From positions 17,792,731-17,856,730 of the forward strand of contig NC_029525.1 of assembly GCF_001577835.2 (NCBI RefSeq): 64,000 nucleotides of DNA, in the 5' to 3' direction. Of the stretch, positions 48,801 through 59,629 are shown in pieces. The notes under the pieces are model-generated. The model did no database searches. It had not been told where the DNA came from and was given only the letters and a program-made list of their open reading frames with translations. How positions within the stretch are numbered: position 1 is the first letter of the stretch; the number at the start of each line of letters is the position of its first letter. Made by a program: the position numbers and the translations under genes. Origin of the DNA: Coturnix japonica (lineage: Eukaryota; Chordata; Aves; Galliformes; Phasianidae).

Positions 48801-51800
48801 TGGCTGAGGAATAAATTACATGATGCAAGTTCTCTCCCCTTGTTCAATCCTCCAAGAATGCTACAAAAGGTAACTTTTGAGGCCAATTCGGTAGACAGCA
48901 TTACCCTCTTAGAATATTTGCTCAATTGGTTGCTCCCCCTCCCACCACCATCATTTCATGTACCTGCAAAGACCTTAGATTTACAGCAGAATAATCCAGG
49001 TTTTTCAAACTATTTGCAGATGTTTTGGTTTTCAGAAGCCATCTTGCATTTAGTTGTAAGCAGAACACAAGCAGCAGTAGCCCATTCAATAACACAACAG
49101 CATTACAACTTTGTATCACTGCTAGGTTAGATCAAAGCATTGCCTCTCCCTCAGCCTTCAGGTCAGGAAGAAAAATAGGGAGACCTTAATGGAAGAACCA
49201 GAGGTCTAATTTAGAAGGATGCCGGTAATAGCTAGAGACTAGGAGCAAGATCAGTGCAACAAGCATGAGGCCCTGTTATCTTTCACATCAGAAGACTGCT
49301 GTTCCAGTGACCAGAGTTTTCCTTCCTCCCCCTCACTACATTAATAATCCACTGTTTAGAAATTAATTTTTCCAACCACCAAGAAGAGCTTCAGAGTTAG
49401 TTTACTGCATGTTTTTCTACACAAGGAACAATCCCTCATGCTTACTATAAGTGACGATAGCAAAAAGCAAAGCCACTCCCTTCAGCCAACTGGTTTCAAT
49501 TGGAGAGTAAAGACAGACCTGGTAACGTGCTTTTGAGCTTTGGAATTGAACAGAAGTTTAAGATGAAGTCCATTTTGCTGTGCCAGTCTACCTTAGATAT
49601 AGATTATACATGGTTGAGAGAATTAAGACTACTTTGAATTCTATGCAGTTCTAGTGTAGGTTAGCATTTAGCATTTTCTCAGCTGGAAAGAGCAAGCTAA
49701 CCCACTGCAATCAGCCTGCGCCTCTAACATTACCAAAACTGGTAGTAAAGGGAATCTAGTCCTGAAGGAACTGTTGAGACATTCTCTGCAAGGCATTTGG
49801 TAGAGTCACGAAAAACATTTTCAGTTGAGCCATCACTACCTATTTTAAAGAATTAATTCTACTTCCAGAGGCTAAAATACAAATAGACTCAAGTGCAACA
49901 ACCTCTCAATTAGCCCCATTAGTAATTGTCGCAATTTAGATGCTTTGATTAGTTTATAATGACATGCGTTAAGAACTCTGTAGAGGCCCATCCCAAGCTG
50001 AGAAAGCACACAAAACCAGTGTAGCTAAGGCACCTCACAATCTGCAGCAGTAGAACAAGGGATTTTGTATGTAGCACTGTGACCAGATCCATGTGAAACT
50101 CCATTCCAAAGACCAAGATACAATTTACAGCCTTGGGTAGAGTTTGGCCAACTCCACAGCTAAATCTACACTCAGGATCAACAGCAACAAGGCCTTCATC
50201 CACTGCCACCACACTTCTCAAACCAATGAAACATTTTGTAACACAAAGATGCCCCTAAAAGAGGCATGAAACATGAGCCAATTTCTCCTAGGAAATGATG
50301 CCATCTCAGCAGCTCCCTCACAAAGATGAGAATCACAAATGAAGTCAGGAGTTCAAAACATCACATCGGTAACGAGCACCTACATAATTAAATCAGTACT
50401 GGTCCAGCAGAGGAGTTTCATGGCACATAAGCAAAGCAGAACTGTACTGACTGTTTAAGAACCTAAGTGTAAGGCCATACATCTTATTGTGAAAAAAACA
50501 AAAAAGATGAAATGAAAGAAAACTGAAAGTTACATTTTGTGTTTTTTCTCCTAACGAACATCTGAGCTTGCTTCTGGTCTCTTCAGGTGCAAAAATGTTT
50601 TAACAGCATACGTGTTCAGATTTGGCAAAAAAGACAGCAAAATAAAGGCTTCCTAAAGGCAATTTTTAAATTGCACAGTAAGAGGGCAAGGCATTTTAAG
50701 GACTTTTTTCTGCATCAGTGCTTGGGCTCCATAGAAGAACTAAAAAATTCTGCTCAATTTCACTGAGATAAACAAGAAAACTTACCAGATCTGAGTGCCA
50801 ATTCACTAACTTGAGGGAAATAGTATTCAAAAGAACTATAAAATTAACATCCAACCTATTCAGTACCTTGATTCATTATTAAACATTGTTCCATCTTAGA
50901 AAATGGTTTTAATACAGTACTGCAACAAAGGCCTTTCAGATACCACAAAAGTAAACCTCTGTACAGGTTGTGTCAGGAGTAATAGAATGGAGGTTAAACT
51001 GTAAGAAAATACCATTCAAAGATCAGTAGAATGACTTATAAGCAACAGTTTTTAAATAAAAAGCCTCTTACACTTCAACATTTTTCTGCTGCAGACCAGA
51101 TGTCTTCTTGCCTGGAGCAGCACCTCTCATCTTCCCCTCTGCATATTGTTCCCTTTGAAAAGAATAAATTTGGCAATAAGTCTAACTGAAAAAGAAGCAT
51201 GTTTTCCCTCAAAAGGTCAACAGTTACACAAACATTTAGAGAACAGATAGCAAATAATTCAGAAGAACAAATCTACTAAATAGCAAGATGATTTTAGGCT
51301 TATACATATAACAAACCCTTCAAGGTATAACCTCCCATTTACACCTCCTCCCACAATCCTTGTTATTCAGTGACCAGGAAGCAACAGCAAACCACTGCTA
51401 TAAAAAGTAAGATACGATACGAAGAAAAGGCTGTTTAGGACCAAGTCCAGAAAGTTTTTAAGTGTTTCCTAGGAAGACTGACCTCACTGCTTAGAAGTAC
51501 ATTGTAAGGATACTGCAGGAGGGTTGTTTTTAGTCTCCTCACTCCCGCATTATATAACATGTTTCCAGTTAGTCACTGTGCCTGCCTATCTCATTGTCCT
51601 TCTCTTCATTAAAATCTCAAGTCAGTTTTAAAACTAAGGAGCAGTTCACTCTTTAAGCTTCTGGAGCACAAAGACCAGCCCCCCGCCCCCCCAAGTCAAA
51701 GCACCTCAAGAATAAAAAGACAAATGCATACTTCTTGAAGGTGTTTGTTGAGTTTTTTTGTTGTGAACTTACCAACCTCCTTTGATATACTGCAGTTGGA

Positions 51801-54800
51801 TTGAAGCTCCAGAGAACAAGTGATTCTGCTGAGAACAACTTCTAAGACAAAATACTTACTGATTGGCTTTTTGAAGTTCTTTTTGTTTCTGCAAATTGGT
51901 ATCCACGTATTTGAGCACTCTGCTTTCTGGAACCCATTCATCCCAGCTGGAAAAAAGAATAATAATTAATGATTCAAAGGCACTATGTAATCACATTCTA
52001 CACAACAGAATCAATTAAAAGCTTCACAGAATCTGAGACTGATGTCTGCTTTCGTGACAAGTCAGGGACTGACACAACAGAGTGTACACTGCCAAACACA
52101 TTCCCCACTGCCTGAAGTGGTTACAGCTTTTCTAGGGAAGTGTAACCCTCAGTAAATTCAGAAGAGTTCCCCAAACTCACAGGATGGGCAATTTGGGAGG
52201 GTGAGGATTGTCTTTTATATAAAAGAATCATTTCAGGTAAAAAAAAAAAAAATAAAGCTACACTTACTAAGTTATGGGACATCTGTAGCCATAACTACAT
52301 TATTCAGTGAGTTTCCTTTATCTATTCCAACATTTTATAGGTTAACAAATTCAGCAATAAGATCTTACTGTAAGAAGAAGTGCTCTGATTTCTGTCTGTG
52401 AAGGAAACCAAGATGGCATGAATATTTGAAGAATCTGAAGTGAACGATTTAAGAGAACAGGTGTTGGGGAAATTACCATAATGAGAATAATTCCACTTTG
52501 ACAAAGAGTGGGTAATCCGAGCAATCTGACAAATTATTTCAAATAAAAGCACATTAAAAGTGGCCGCGTTATTCTGAAATGCAGAAGTTAAAGCTCACTA
52601 TATAGATTTCCCTGTCACTTCCATTTTATGGCAATAGCTGCTACTCAAGCAACATCAACATGATCAAAGCAATGCTGTTACAGGAGTGTAAGGCTTTCAG
52701 GATTAAGACAAGCCAAGCTCAGCAACCAAGTGTTAGAGAAAGATTTGCAGCTGTACGAATTCTAAGGTTACATTTTCAGGCTAGTGCTCTGGTCAGATAT
52801 ATAAGCCACTTATCTTACTCCTGGCTGTACAGCTGTGACACTTTCAAAAGAAATGTTATTTAACTGCAGCACACATTATATTGCACGAGAAAGCTTTCAC
52901 ATCCTGTCAATGTTTGCAAAAAAAGTTAAACTGAGCAATTAACAAATAACAAAGGACTAAAATTATGTCAACCGGAACTAAACAACCACCGTTCCATTTG
53001 CTTAGATCTTGCAGCAATGCCACTTTTAATGTAGTTAACTGGAAGCCTGAAGGTAGGAAAACCTTCAAGCAGCGCAAGCATGAAAAGAAAAGCAGGAATT
53101 ATGACATCATTTACAGCACCCTTCACCAGCAGAGAGAAACACAGAAATGAAGTACCACATCTATGCTGCCTCTTTAACACAGAGCAGACAGCTTAAGAAT
53201 CAATTACTCTCCCTGTCTGTGTTTTATATTAAGCACTGACAGTTATCTACCCACTGGCAAGGAGGGGATAGATGCATTCAAAGAAAACTGTAGGCATTAG
53301 GACATGAAGTTCAGCTTTTAGTGAAGTCAGCGAGATCAAGATATTAGTGACAGTATTTGCTCGAGAGTCCATAGCACTGAAACAAAACAAAATCAGAAAG
53401 ATTTCTGGAGCCTGAAGAGCTGAAGCTTATTATCACTAAGGAAGAAAATAGTTTCTCTTAAATTGAAAACCCAGTCACAGAACTTGAGGGGAAAAAAAGC
53501 AACTACTTGAATGCAGTAACCTTGTGAAATACTCTTCAGTGGGTTGAACGTTGTATCATGAAGCCATCTTTAGAAATCTCACCTAGAATCTTACTATTTT
53601 TGCAGAAGGGACAGGTTTCTCTAATGCTACCTTTGCATGACAGACCAGAACTGAAAGACAGGCAAAGTCTGCTCTTGAGAAGGATTAAGACAGCCCTTCC
53701 TGTTCTGCAGGCATCCTTCACAAAGACACTGTTTACTGAATTTTTGCTGCCAGAAGCAGTTTAAGATTGAAGCACACTGGCCTTCTGAGAATACTTTGCT
53801 CCACTGCAGCTCTCTCCTACCAATACGCAGCAAAGAAGTTTCCATACTGATATCTGCCAGGAGGGAATTCTAGTAACTGTTTTCAAAGTCGAACAAACAA
53901 GCCTTCCTATTAGTCTATGCACACCATAAGCTACTTTACCTATACAACCAAAGCCTTGCAGGAAGGAAACCGCTAGTTAGGCCAAGTTACTACAAGTCAT
54001 GGGCCTACATATAAAAAATATTTAGGTTGATTTTAGAAAATTCTCTAATAACACATAGATGATAGAGCTTGTTCATCAAGCCAATATTTCAACTGATGAA
54101 AACAGGACTGACTCCATTTCATGCAAATACTTACTTTTTATTCCAACCGCTGTAATGAATGAAGTATTTCACTTGCTTGTCCTTTATGGCAACCTTTACA
54201 CACTGGAACAGAGGAAAAGAGTTCTGTTAGTACCAGTGAGGACAAAGATCTCTGACCAAGTTTTGCTTTCTAACCTTTCAGACTCTAAACATGCAGAAAT
54301 TTCCATGCATGCAACTGAAATACCTGGCAGCAATTGCACAGCAGAAACCAAGTTGTCTAACACCAGTTGCTGCCTATTCACGGATCTGGAAGGACTAAGC
54401 AAAGCAACTCTGCTCAGCTATCCAAAGGGCCACCTACAGCCACAAAAAGGATCTAAAACCCCTGAGGAGCACCAGGAGATTAACCACACAGCCACTTAAC
54501 TAGCCCAAGATCAGCTGTAAGCCATTCAGAGTGCTTGCTCACATGCAGGTCCCTACCTCACAGGCAGGTAAGCTGGCTGAAGTAGAGGAGTCTTCAAAAG
54601 TAAAGTAAATAACATGGATCTCTATAGTCACAGAGTGCACACTGTATTCAGCAGAAAGAACTGTAGGACAGGCATTTTCTAGATTGAGAATTCACACATG
54701 TGGTACGTAAAAACAGTTATTTCCATCAAGAACGGCCTCTGAAGACTGTAACCTCCTCAGAGACCAAGACTAAGGTGAGACCAATAAGAAAAGGGAACGT

Positions 54801-57800
54801 ACAGGACAAGGTTGCTCCAATTAATCTGCAATACCACTCAGAAGCATCCCTCACAGGAACTTCTGTCTTAAAACTAATAATGACCCCCCCGCAAGAGCCT
54901 GTAAGATGTAACATCGGCTCATCCAGAGGAAGACTTTTAAAGGAGCTGGAACAGCTACACACGCTGCTCATTAACAGTTTTCTACTGCATCTACAGTCTG
55001 ACATGTAAGAGCTCAACTACCACACCTGTATAGGATGAAAGCACAGCCAGACATACTTCTTCCTGCATGAACACAGCCCAGAAGATTGATAAAGTTCATC
55101 TCTGTGCCCACCTACACCTCTAAACTTCCTAGCTGTGCCAAATTAAATCCCCAGCTCAGGGCTGGATAAGGCACATCATCCAGAAAGGTATGTTCTGGAG
55201 ATGCCAGGGTACATGTCCCTGTACTACTCCACAACATCCTCACCTTACTCCACTGCAATGGAGTAATTAAGCACTGTAATGCTTAATTGTCAACGAAGTG
55301 GAACAACATATTCCATAACTGTTCTCAACACCACCCTATATGGAACAAACTCAGTCTCACTTAGACCTACAGCAGGGAGTAGGAATATCCTAACCCTGCT
55401 GATATACTCCTGTGCTGGTTACTCATTTCAACTTGCTAGCTTGCAAACACCAAGTTTGCTGCCCAGTGTTCTGAGCAGACACGCATTAGAGATGTTCAAC
55501 ACAAAAGATGCAACCTTAGTAATTCACCAGAACAGCTGCAGAGTGCTACTATGGGTCTTCAGTTGGTTTTGTTGGGGTCTTTTGGTGTTTCTATGCCTCG
55601 CCATAATACAGAACCATGGGGCTTAAAACTGAAGTGTACTTATGAGTGTGTTTTCCTTCCTCTTAGCTTCAGTCATTAACCCTAGATAGGTAGGGCACAG
55701 CAAGTAAGCTCCTGCAGTTCTCTGCTTTCCTGGGCAAGTCAGAACCACCTGCAGTAAAAAGCAGCCACACCTACCTTTGCTTCATAAAGGAGAGGTCCAT
55801 GAAAACAAAGCACTCGTTCACCTGAAAGACAGTCACAAAAAGCCACCTTAGAATAAAAGCAATGCCAACCCTCAAAAACATGTTATCAAGTACAGCACAG
55901 AATAAATCCAACAGCAACCTAGCAGGAAACTCAGAGATACACCCAGACCTCCATCAAAGCCATAACTACAGACACAGACATGAAAATGCACTGGCTTGGT
56001 ACAAACAAACTTCAGCAGGTAAAACCATTCTGCTGTAAGGGATTCCTCAGTCTTCATGACATCGCATTTTGACTCAGAGAAGGGAACCAGCTCTTGGTAT
56101 GAGGTGCCTGTATCTTAAGCTGCTGACAAACAAAAGCAAGTGTTACCATCACTCCCTTCCTGGTATGAAGTGCAATTCCTGGTATTTCTAGTTCAGTGAA
56201 GAAGAATTCTGACATTACCCCAACCCACTTGTGGGACACAAGAGTGAAAGGCTTGTACAACAGCAAGAAAAATTGCTCACTTAGTGGTGTTGAGCAGGCA
56301 GAGCTCATCCTTCAGCCTCCATCCCAGCTTCTAAATGGTAAGCTCCTATTGCGCAGCTCTACTGCAGGAATTTGAGCATACTTAACAGAGGACATTGGCG
56401 TGCAGATGTTTCCTTCTTGAGAGCTGTGATGCATCACACGCTGAGAGAGAAGCTGTGTAACACACTCCAGTGTGTAGCACACAGCTACAATACACAAGGC
56501 AGAGCAGAGCCACCAGCACTGGTGCTGCATGGGCTGGAAAGGGGGACTCGACGGGATGCCCCACAGCCCCACAGCTCAGGAACAGCCGATTTGCAGGTTA
56601 TGGGTTTAGAGCTGCCAACAAGTGACCCTTTTAGTCCTCTGCTAACACTTGAGGAAGCCAAAGTACATGAAGCATTTGTGCTGTGTACTAACAGCTCCCA
56701 TGCCAGCACGCCCTGCTCAAACACAAAGCAGGGTAGGAATGGGGAAGTCTCAGTTCGGCTGCCCCCTCCTACAACTGTTTTACATGCAGAGTATTTATAG
56801 AAACAATAGGTTCACAAGTTGTGTGTGAAGGATGTGACACAAGTCTTGCCTTTGATGTCGAAGCCATCTTGAGAACAGATGCGAAAGCAAAGATATCAGA
56901 TATATCTCCTCTAAGCAAGTCAAAGGTTGAACTCGACATCTGAGAAAGACTCAATATTCTCCATTCTCAGTGAACAGACGCAAGAACACCCAAAGAACCA
57001 TTAATTCACACTTGACCAAATCTGATCTCATTTCTGAAGCCTACATGAAAAAAGTGGCAGTTCCTTCACTTTAAGGGGTATCCTTGCTTCCAATTGGACA
57101 CTGGGAGCTCCAGGCTTTCACCTGTTATCACAGCAATCCAGCCTCCTTCTCACCCATTCCTTTAAGGAAGTGACATAACAGCTGCCAAACCCACCCAACA
57201 CTACTGGCAGTATTTTAAGGAGAGGTTTTCAAGCTCCATGGCATTTTATCTGCCATGCTGTGATGGCCGTAATAAAACAATTGAGTTTCAGCACTTCAGG
57301 AAGCTTCATTCATGGGACACTTCTTCAATTAAATGCTGCACTGAGCTCATTCTGCTCAGCTTCCAGTTCACTACATTTTGCATTAACTCACTACAACATG
57401 AAGCTCACATTAAATCCTGATTGTCTCTGCAGGTCAGTAACGCTGCTACTGACATGTGGCACAACCGAATGTGTCCTGACATCAGCTGCCATCCAGTCGC
57501 TGTGTCAGGCCACCATGAGCAACTGCTCTGCAAAGCCAGCTGCTCAAAACAGAAGGCACAGTGAAGATGGGGCAGAGGAAAAGGGGACAAACCTTCATTA
57601 CCTGTATTAGCATAAACCATTATTTTAAAACTGGGACAAACACAAAATAAGCCCCGTAAGCAGCAGACCCCTACCATTCATCCTAAAATCTCTGCTGCTC
57701 ATACAGGTATGGATTCCAGCACAAGCATCGGCTGCAGAGCCCTGTGATTGTGCAAGGAGCCCTAACCCAGCTTCCCAGCAAGGGCAGCGTTACACAGAGC

Positions 57801-58318
57801 TCATCTCCATCCCAAGACACAGATCTAACCCATCTAGGAGATGTAACACCTGCAGGAAAACAAGCACATGGAGAATAACGGGGGAGAAGGGCACGCCCAG
57901 CTCTTACGGGCAGGAAAGCTGAGGGACAGGAAGAGAAGAGCCCATTTTTCCTCCCACTCTCCTTCTGTGCGGCAGAGGGGCAAAAGCTGAGCCCCAAACA
58001 GCGCCTGGGGGTCATAACGGGGCCCCAAACAGGCGGCAGGGCCCCATCCCCGAGCACTACAGTGTGTGCGCAGCACGGCTCCTCCAACCGCTCCCTTTGT
58101 TCCTGCTCGTCCCGCCCACAGCCGCCACCAGCTCCGCGCAGCCGTGCGCTACCAAGGCCCCACAGCGGCCTCCCACCGCCCGCGAGGGCCCGGCCTCGCT
58201 CCCTGCCGACCCCCGCCCCTTCAACGCTCACCCTCGAGCCCCCCCAGCTCCGCTCAGCCCGCCGACCCCCCCACTCACCCTCCTGGAATTTGGGTTTGGG
58301 GTCCTGCTTGGGCGCCAT
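39724..58318 (-). CDS. MORF4L1: MORF4L1, MRG15 chromatin reader
   Basis: Nuclear subunit shared by the NuA4/TIP60 acetyltransferase and Sin3-HDAC complexes. The family reads H3K36 methylation and binds PALB2 in homologous recombination. Twelve coding exons join in frame: 58318-58279, 55821-55775, 54202-54135, 51946-51860, 51152-51072, 43738-43713, 43290-43202, 42899-42798, 41822-41734, 41149-40977, 40684-40600, 39808-39724. They give 972 nt, or 323 aa, exactly the length of the common human form. The start [14 protein letters not shown] and end PPEYHRKAV are identical to human. The chromo barrel covers about residues 12-60, the basic [11 protein letters not shown] about 133-140, and the MRG domain about 150-315. 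The gene looks intact. It lies upstream of UACA on the same strand and head-to-head with ADAMTS7. Confidence 0.98.
43202..51152 (-). CDS. MORF4L1: MORF4L1 linker exons 5-7
   Basis: Exon 5 (51152-51072) encodes [20 protein letters not shown] and ends QQKNVEV. Exon 6 (43738-43713) is a 26-nt microexon encoding KTKKNKQK. Exon 7 (43290-43202) encodes [20 protein letters not shown] through DPTVES and carries the nuclear localisation signal. Together they form the flexible basic linker between chromo barrel and MRG domain. Exon 7 reads [10 protein letters not shown] where human has GNGDGGSTSE. Intron 5 between exons 5 and 6 is 7.3 kb, the longest in the gene, and contains the candidate cassette exon at 48566-48619. 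Confidence 0.95.
43739..51071 (-). other. MORF4L1 intron 5
   Basis: A 7.3-kb AT-rich intron poor in CpG. Apart from the CpG-rich candidate exon at 48566-48619 I found no gene, snoRNA-like box pair with closing stem, or recognisable transposon. Short open frames on both strands are taken as chance. Confidence 0.6.
48566..48619 (-). CDS. MORF4L1: Candidate 54-nt cassette exon of MORF4L1
   Basis: On the minus strand this segment is bounded by TTTTTCAG and GTGAGT, both strong splice signals. It is 54 nt, has no stop in the required phase, and fits between exon 5 (ending GT of a Val codon) and exon 6 (starting G). The Val stays Val and 18 residues are added: [18 protein letters not shown], placed after residue 108 in the linker. 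It contains five CpGs in 54 bases inside an intron that is CpG-poor, which suggests selective retention. I do not recognise the peptide from any known MORF4L1 isoform. Transcript evidence is required to call it real. Confidence 0.5.
51860..55821 (-). CDS. MORF4L1: MORF4L1 chromo-barrel exons 2-4
   Basis: Exon 2 (55821-55775) encodes [16 protein letters not shown], exon 3 (54202-54135) [20 protein letters not shown] then NK, and exon 4 (51946-51860) [20 protein letters not shown] onward. These give the chromo barrel that binds methylated H3K36. The aromatic-cage residues known for MRG15, Tyr26, Tyr46, Trp49 and Trp53, are all present. Exon 3 ends AA| and joins C to make Asn52, as in the 323-aa human isoform. 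The 39-residue human insert at this junction has no counterpart that I can find in intron 3. Confidence 0.96.
51947..58278 (-). other. MORF4L1 introns 1-3
   Basis: Intron 1 (55822-58278), intron 2 (54203-55774) and intron 3 (51947-54134) hold no gene or repeat that I can support. Overlapping frames of about 100 codons on both strands at 54700-55016 lack splice context and family resemblance. The start of intron 1 (about 57.9-58.28 kb) is part of the promoter CpG island. Confidence 0.6.
58279..58318 (-). CDS. MORF4L1: MORF4L1 first coding exon
   Basis: The exon encodes [14 protein letters not shown] (the last Gly codon split) and ends GAGG|GTGAGT. It is identical to human over all 14 residues. 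It sits in a CpG island, and the ATG is the first in a GC-rich leader. Confidence 0.97.
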
Positions 58319-58595
58319 TTATAAGCGCGGCTCCCTCCTCCCGCCCCCTCCCCGCGGGGTCTCACCACCTCCGCCGCATCCTGCGCGGCCGGCCCCAACC
58401 CCCGCCGCACCGCGCATGCGCACTGCTCCGAGCCCTCAGCATGCCGGGATCGGTAGTGCGGGGGGCGGGGCGGCGCAACGGGACAGGCCCGAGATGGGGC
58501 CGGTTCCGTCCATCCGGTTCTGTACGTTCGGTTCCGTCCGTTGCGGTGCGGATCCGAGCGCCGTTGAGGAGCACGTGATAAAAATATAGAGAGAA
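58319..58595 (-). promoter_or_regulatory. MORF4L1 promoter (CpG island)
   Basis: The sequence is GC-rich and TATA-less. It contains a perfect NRF1 palindrome GCGCATGCGC at 58412-58421, a minus-strand word ACTACCGATCCCGGCATGC at 58439-58457 that resembles the ZNF143/SBS motif, and a GC box cluster at about 58459-58473. An imperfect direct repeat of CGGTTCCGTCC lies at 58501-58511 and 58529-58539. This is a typical housekeeping promoter. It ends within about 15 bp of the tRNA terminator. Confidence 0.75.
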
Positions 58596-58597
58596 GG

Positions 58598-58602
58598 AAA
58601 AA
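58598..58602 (-). terminator. RNA polymerase III terminator of tRNA-Lys
   Basis: Five A on the plus strand read TTTTT on the minus strand, starting 5 bases after the tRNA 3' end. This is the standard Pol III stop signal. Confidence 0.85.
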
Positions 58603-58607
58603 CTTTA

Positions 58608-58680
58608 CGCCCAACGTGGGGCTCGAACCCACGACCCTGAGATTAAGAGTCTCATGCTCTACCGACTGAGCTAGCCGGGC
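58608..58680 (-). tRNA. tRNA-Lys (anticodon CTT)
   Basis: The minus strand folds as a complete 73-nt tRNA without intron. The acceptor stem is GCCCGGC paired with GTTGGGC (two G-U pairs), the D arm is GCTC/GAGC, the anticodon arm TGAGA/TCTCA with loop CTCTTAA (anticodon CTT at 58647-58645) and the T arm contains GGTTCGAGCCC. The discriminator base is G. The A box TAGCTCAGTCGG (58673-58662) and B box (58629-58619) are canonical. The sequence agrees with the main vertebrate tRNA-Lys-CTT as I remember it, so it should be functional. It lies 290 bp upstream of the MORF4L1 ATG in the same direction. Confidence 0.98.
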
Positions 58681-59379
58681 GCTGCCGAACTTGTTGTCCA
58701 TGTGCCCTTCTCAGCTGCGCCTACGTAAACTATATCCTATATGTAACATCTGTAGTGTTCTGCTGTTGGATTTAGGCATAGAAATGCAGAGTTCTGAGCA
58801 GGAATTGCTTCGTTTGAAAAATGTCACTGGAATAATGTCATTATAAAGCCATTAAACCTGACTCACAAGTGATCTTTCCAATCCTGCTTATCTGAAACCA
58901 AACCCGTGTCTTTGCTGTTCTTTTAACATTTCAGCCTTCTGGCTTCAATAGAGCTGACTGCTGAGTTCTGATGGGTACAGGGAAGGGAAGTGCTATAATG
59001 AGCTCAGTTAGCAGCAGTCCGGAGTTAGTGAGGAAGGGACTATGATTCCCTGCCGTCTTTGTGCTCTGCCAAGGAGTTACTTAAACAAAAGGATCCAAGT
59101 GCTGTGTTTTATCGTGAAGAGAACAAAAAAACAACCCCAAAATGACAGAGATGTACAAAGGGACTCAGCCCTTGTGTTTCTAATGGGAAACAAGACAGCT
59201 GCAATGGAGCAGTAACAAAGTGCCTTTGGTTGACGTTTGTGTCGGTTTGCTGTGAAACAAGAGGCAGCTCTTTCACAGAGGAGCCAAAACCACGCGTTTT
59301 CCCGGTGGGAGGAGATGATTTAGAGCAAATGTACGTTGTTTGGCCGTTCTCACCATAGAACCCTATTGCTTTCCACTCT
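58681..59379. other. Spacer between tRNA-Lys and ADAMTS7 promoter
   Basis: About 700 bp with no gene. It is AT-richer than its flanks, has no CpG island, and contains no recognisable repeat. It separates the two divergent Pol II promoters. Confidence 0.6.
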
Positions 59380-59547
59380 GCGAAGTGTTGAACGCCGTGT
59401 CCCGCTCACGGCGGCCGCGCGGGGTCACTCCCGAGCTGCTCCGGCAGTTGCGGGACAGCGGCGGGGCCGGGCCGGGAGAACAGCGGCGGCGGGGCGGCCC
59501 CGCGGGCCGGGAGACGCTCAGTGCCCGGCCCGGCCCTGCCCGCACCC
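59380..59547 (+). promoter_or_regulatory. ADAMTS7 promoter and 5' leader
   Basis: A compact CpG island (about 59380-59660) covers the start of ADAMTS7. It contains GC boxes (GGCGGGGCGGCCCCGCGGGC around 59485) and no TATA box near the start. Transcription start cannot be fixed from sequence; the leader is probably under 150 nt. Confidence 0.65.
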
Positions 59548-59629
59548 ATGCCGGCCCCGGGACGGCTCCTGCTCCTCGCCGCCGCTCTGGCCGCGGGCGG
59601 GCAGCGGAGCGGCGGCACCGAGCAGCCAG
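59548..59629 (+). CDS. ADAMTS7: ADAMTS7 exon 1 (signal peptide)
   Basis: It encodes 27 residues and one base of the next codon. The N-terminus has a short polar start, then a Leu/Ala core, then small residues, so signal peptidase could cut near Gly17-Gly18 or slightly later. The donor is CCAG|GTGAGC. The length is shorter than the human first exon, which is usual for this poorly conserved part. Confidence 0.9.

Noticed and set aside
49949-50221. 90-codon minus-strand frame in MORF4L1 intron 5.
   Set aside because: It lacks suitable splice sites and resembles no known family or transposon protein.
51947-54134. Search for the 39-residue human MORF4L1 insert exon in intron 3.
   Set aside because: No segment with matching residues and splice signals was found; that exon seems absent in this lineage.
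54700-55016. Overlapping frames of about 100 codons on both strands in MORF4L1 intron 2.
   Set aside because: No splice signals in phase with the gene and no family resemblance; mirror frames are common by chance.
57683-58318. Long 211-codon frame reading through from MORF4L1 exon 1.
   Set aside because: Only the first 13-14 codons match MORF4L1; after the GTGAGT donor the frame is intronic CpG-island sequence.
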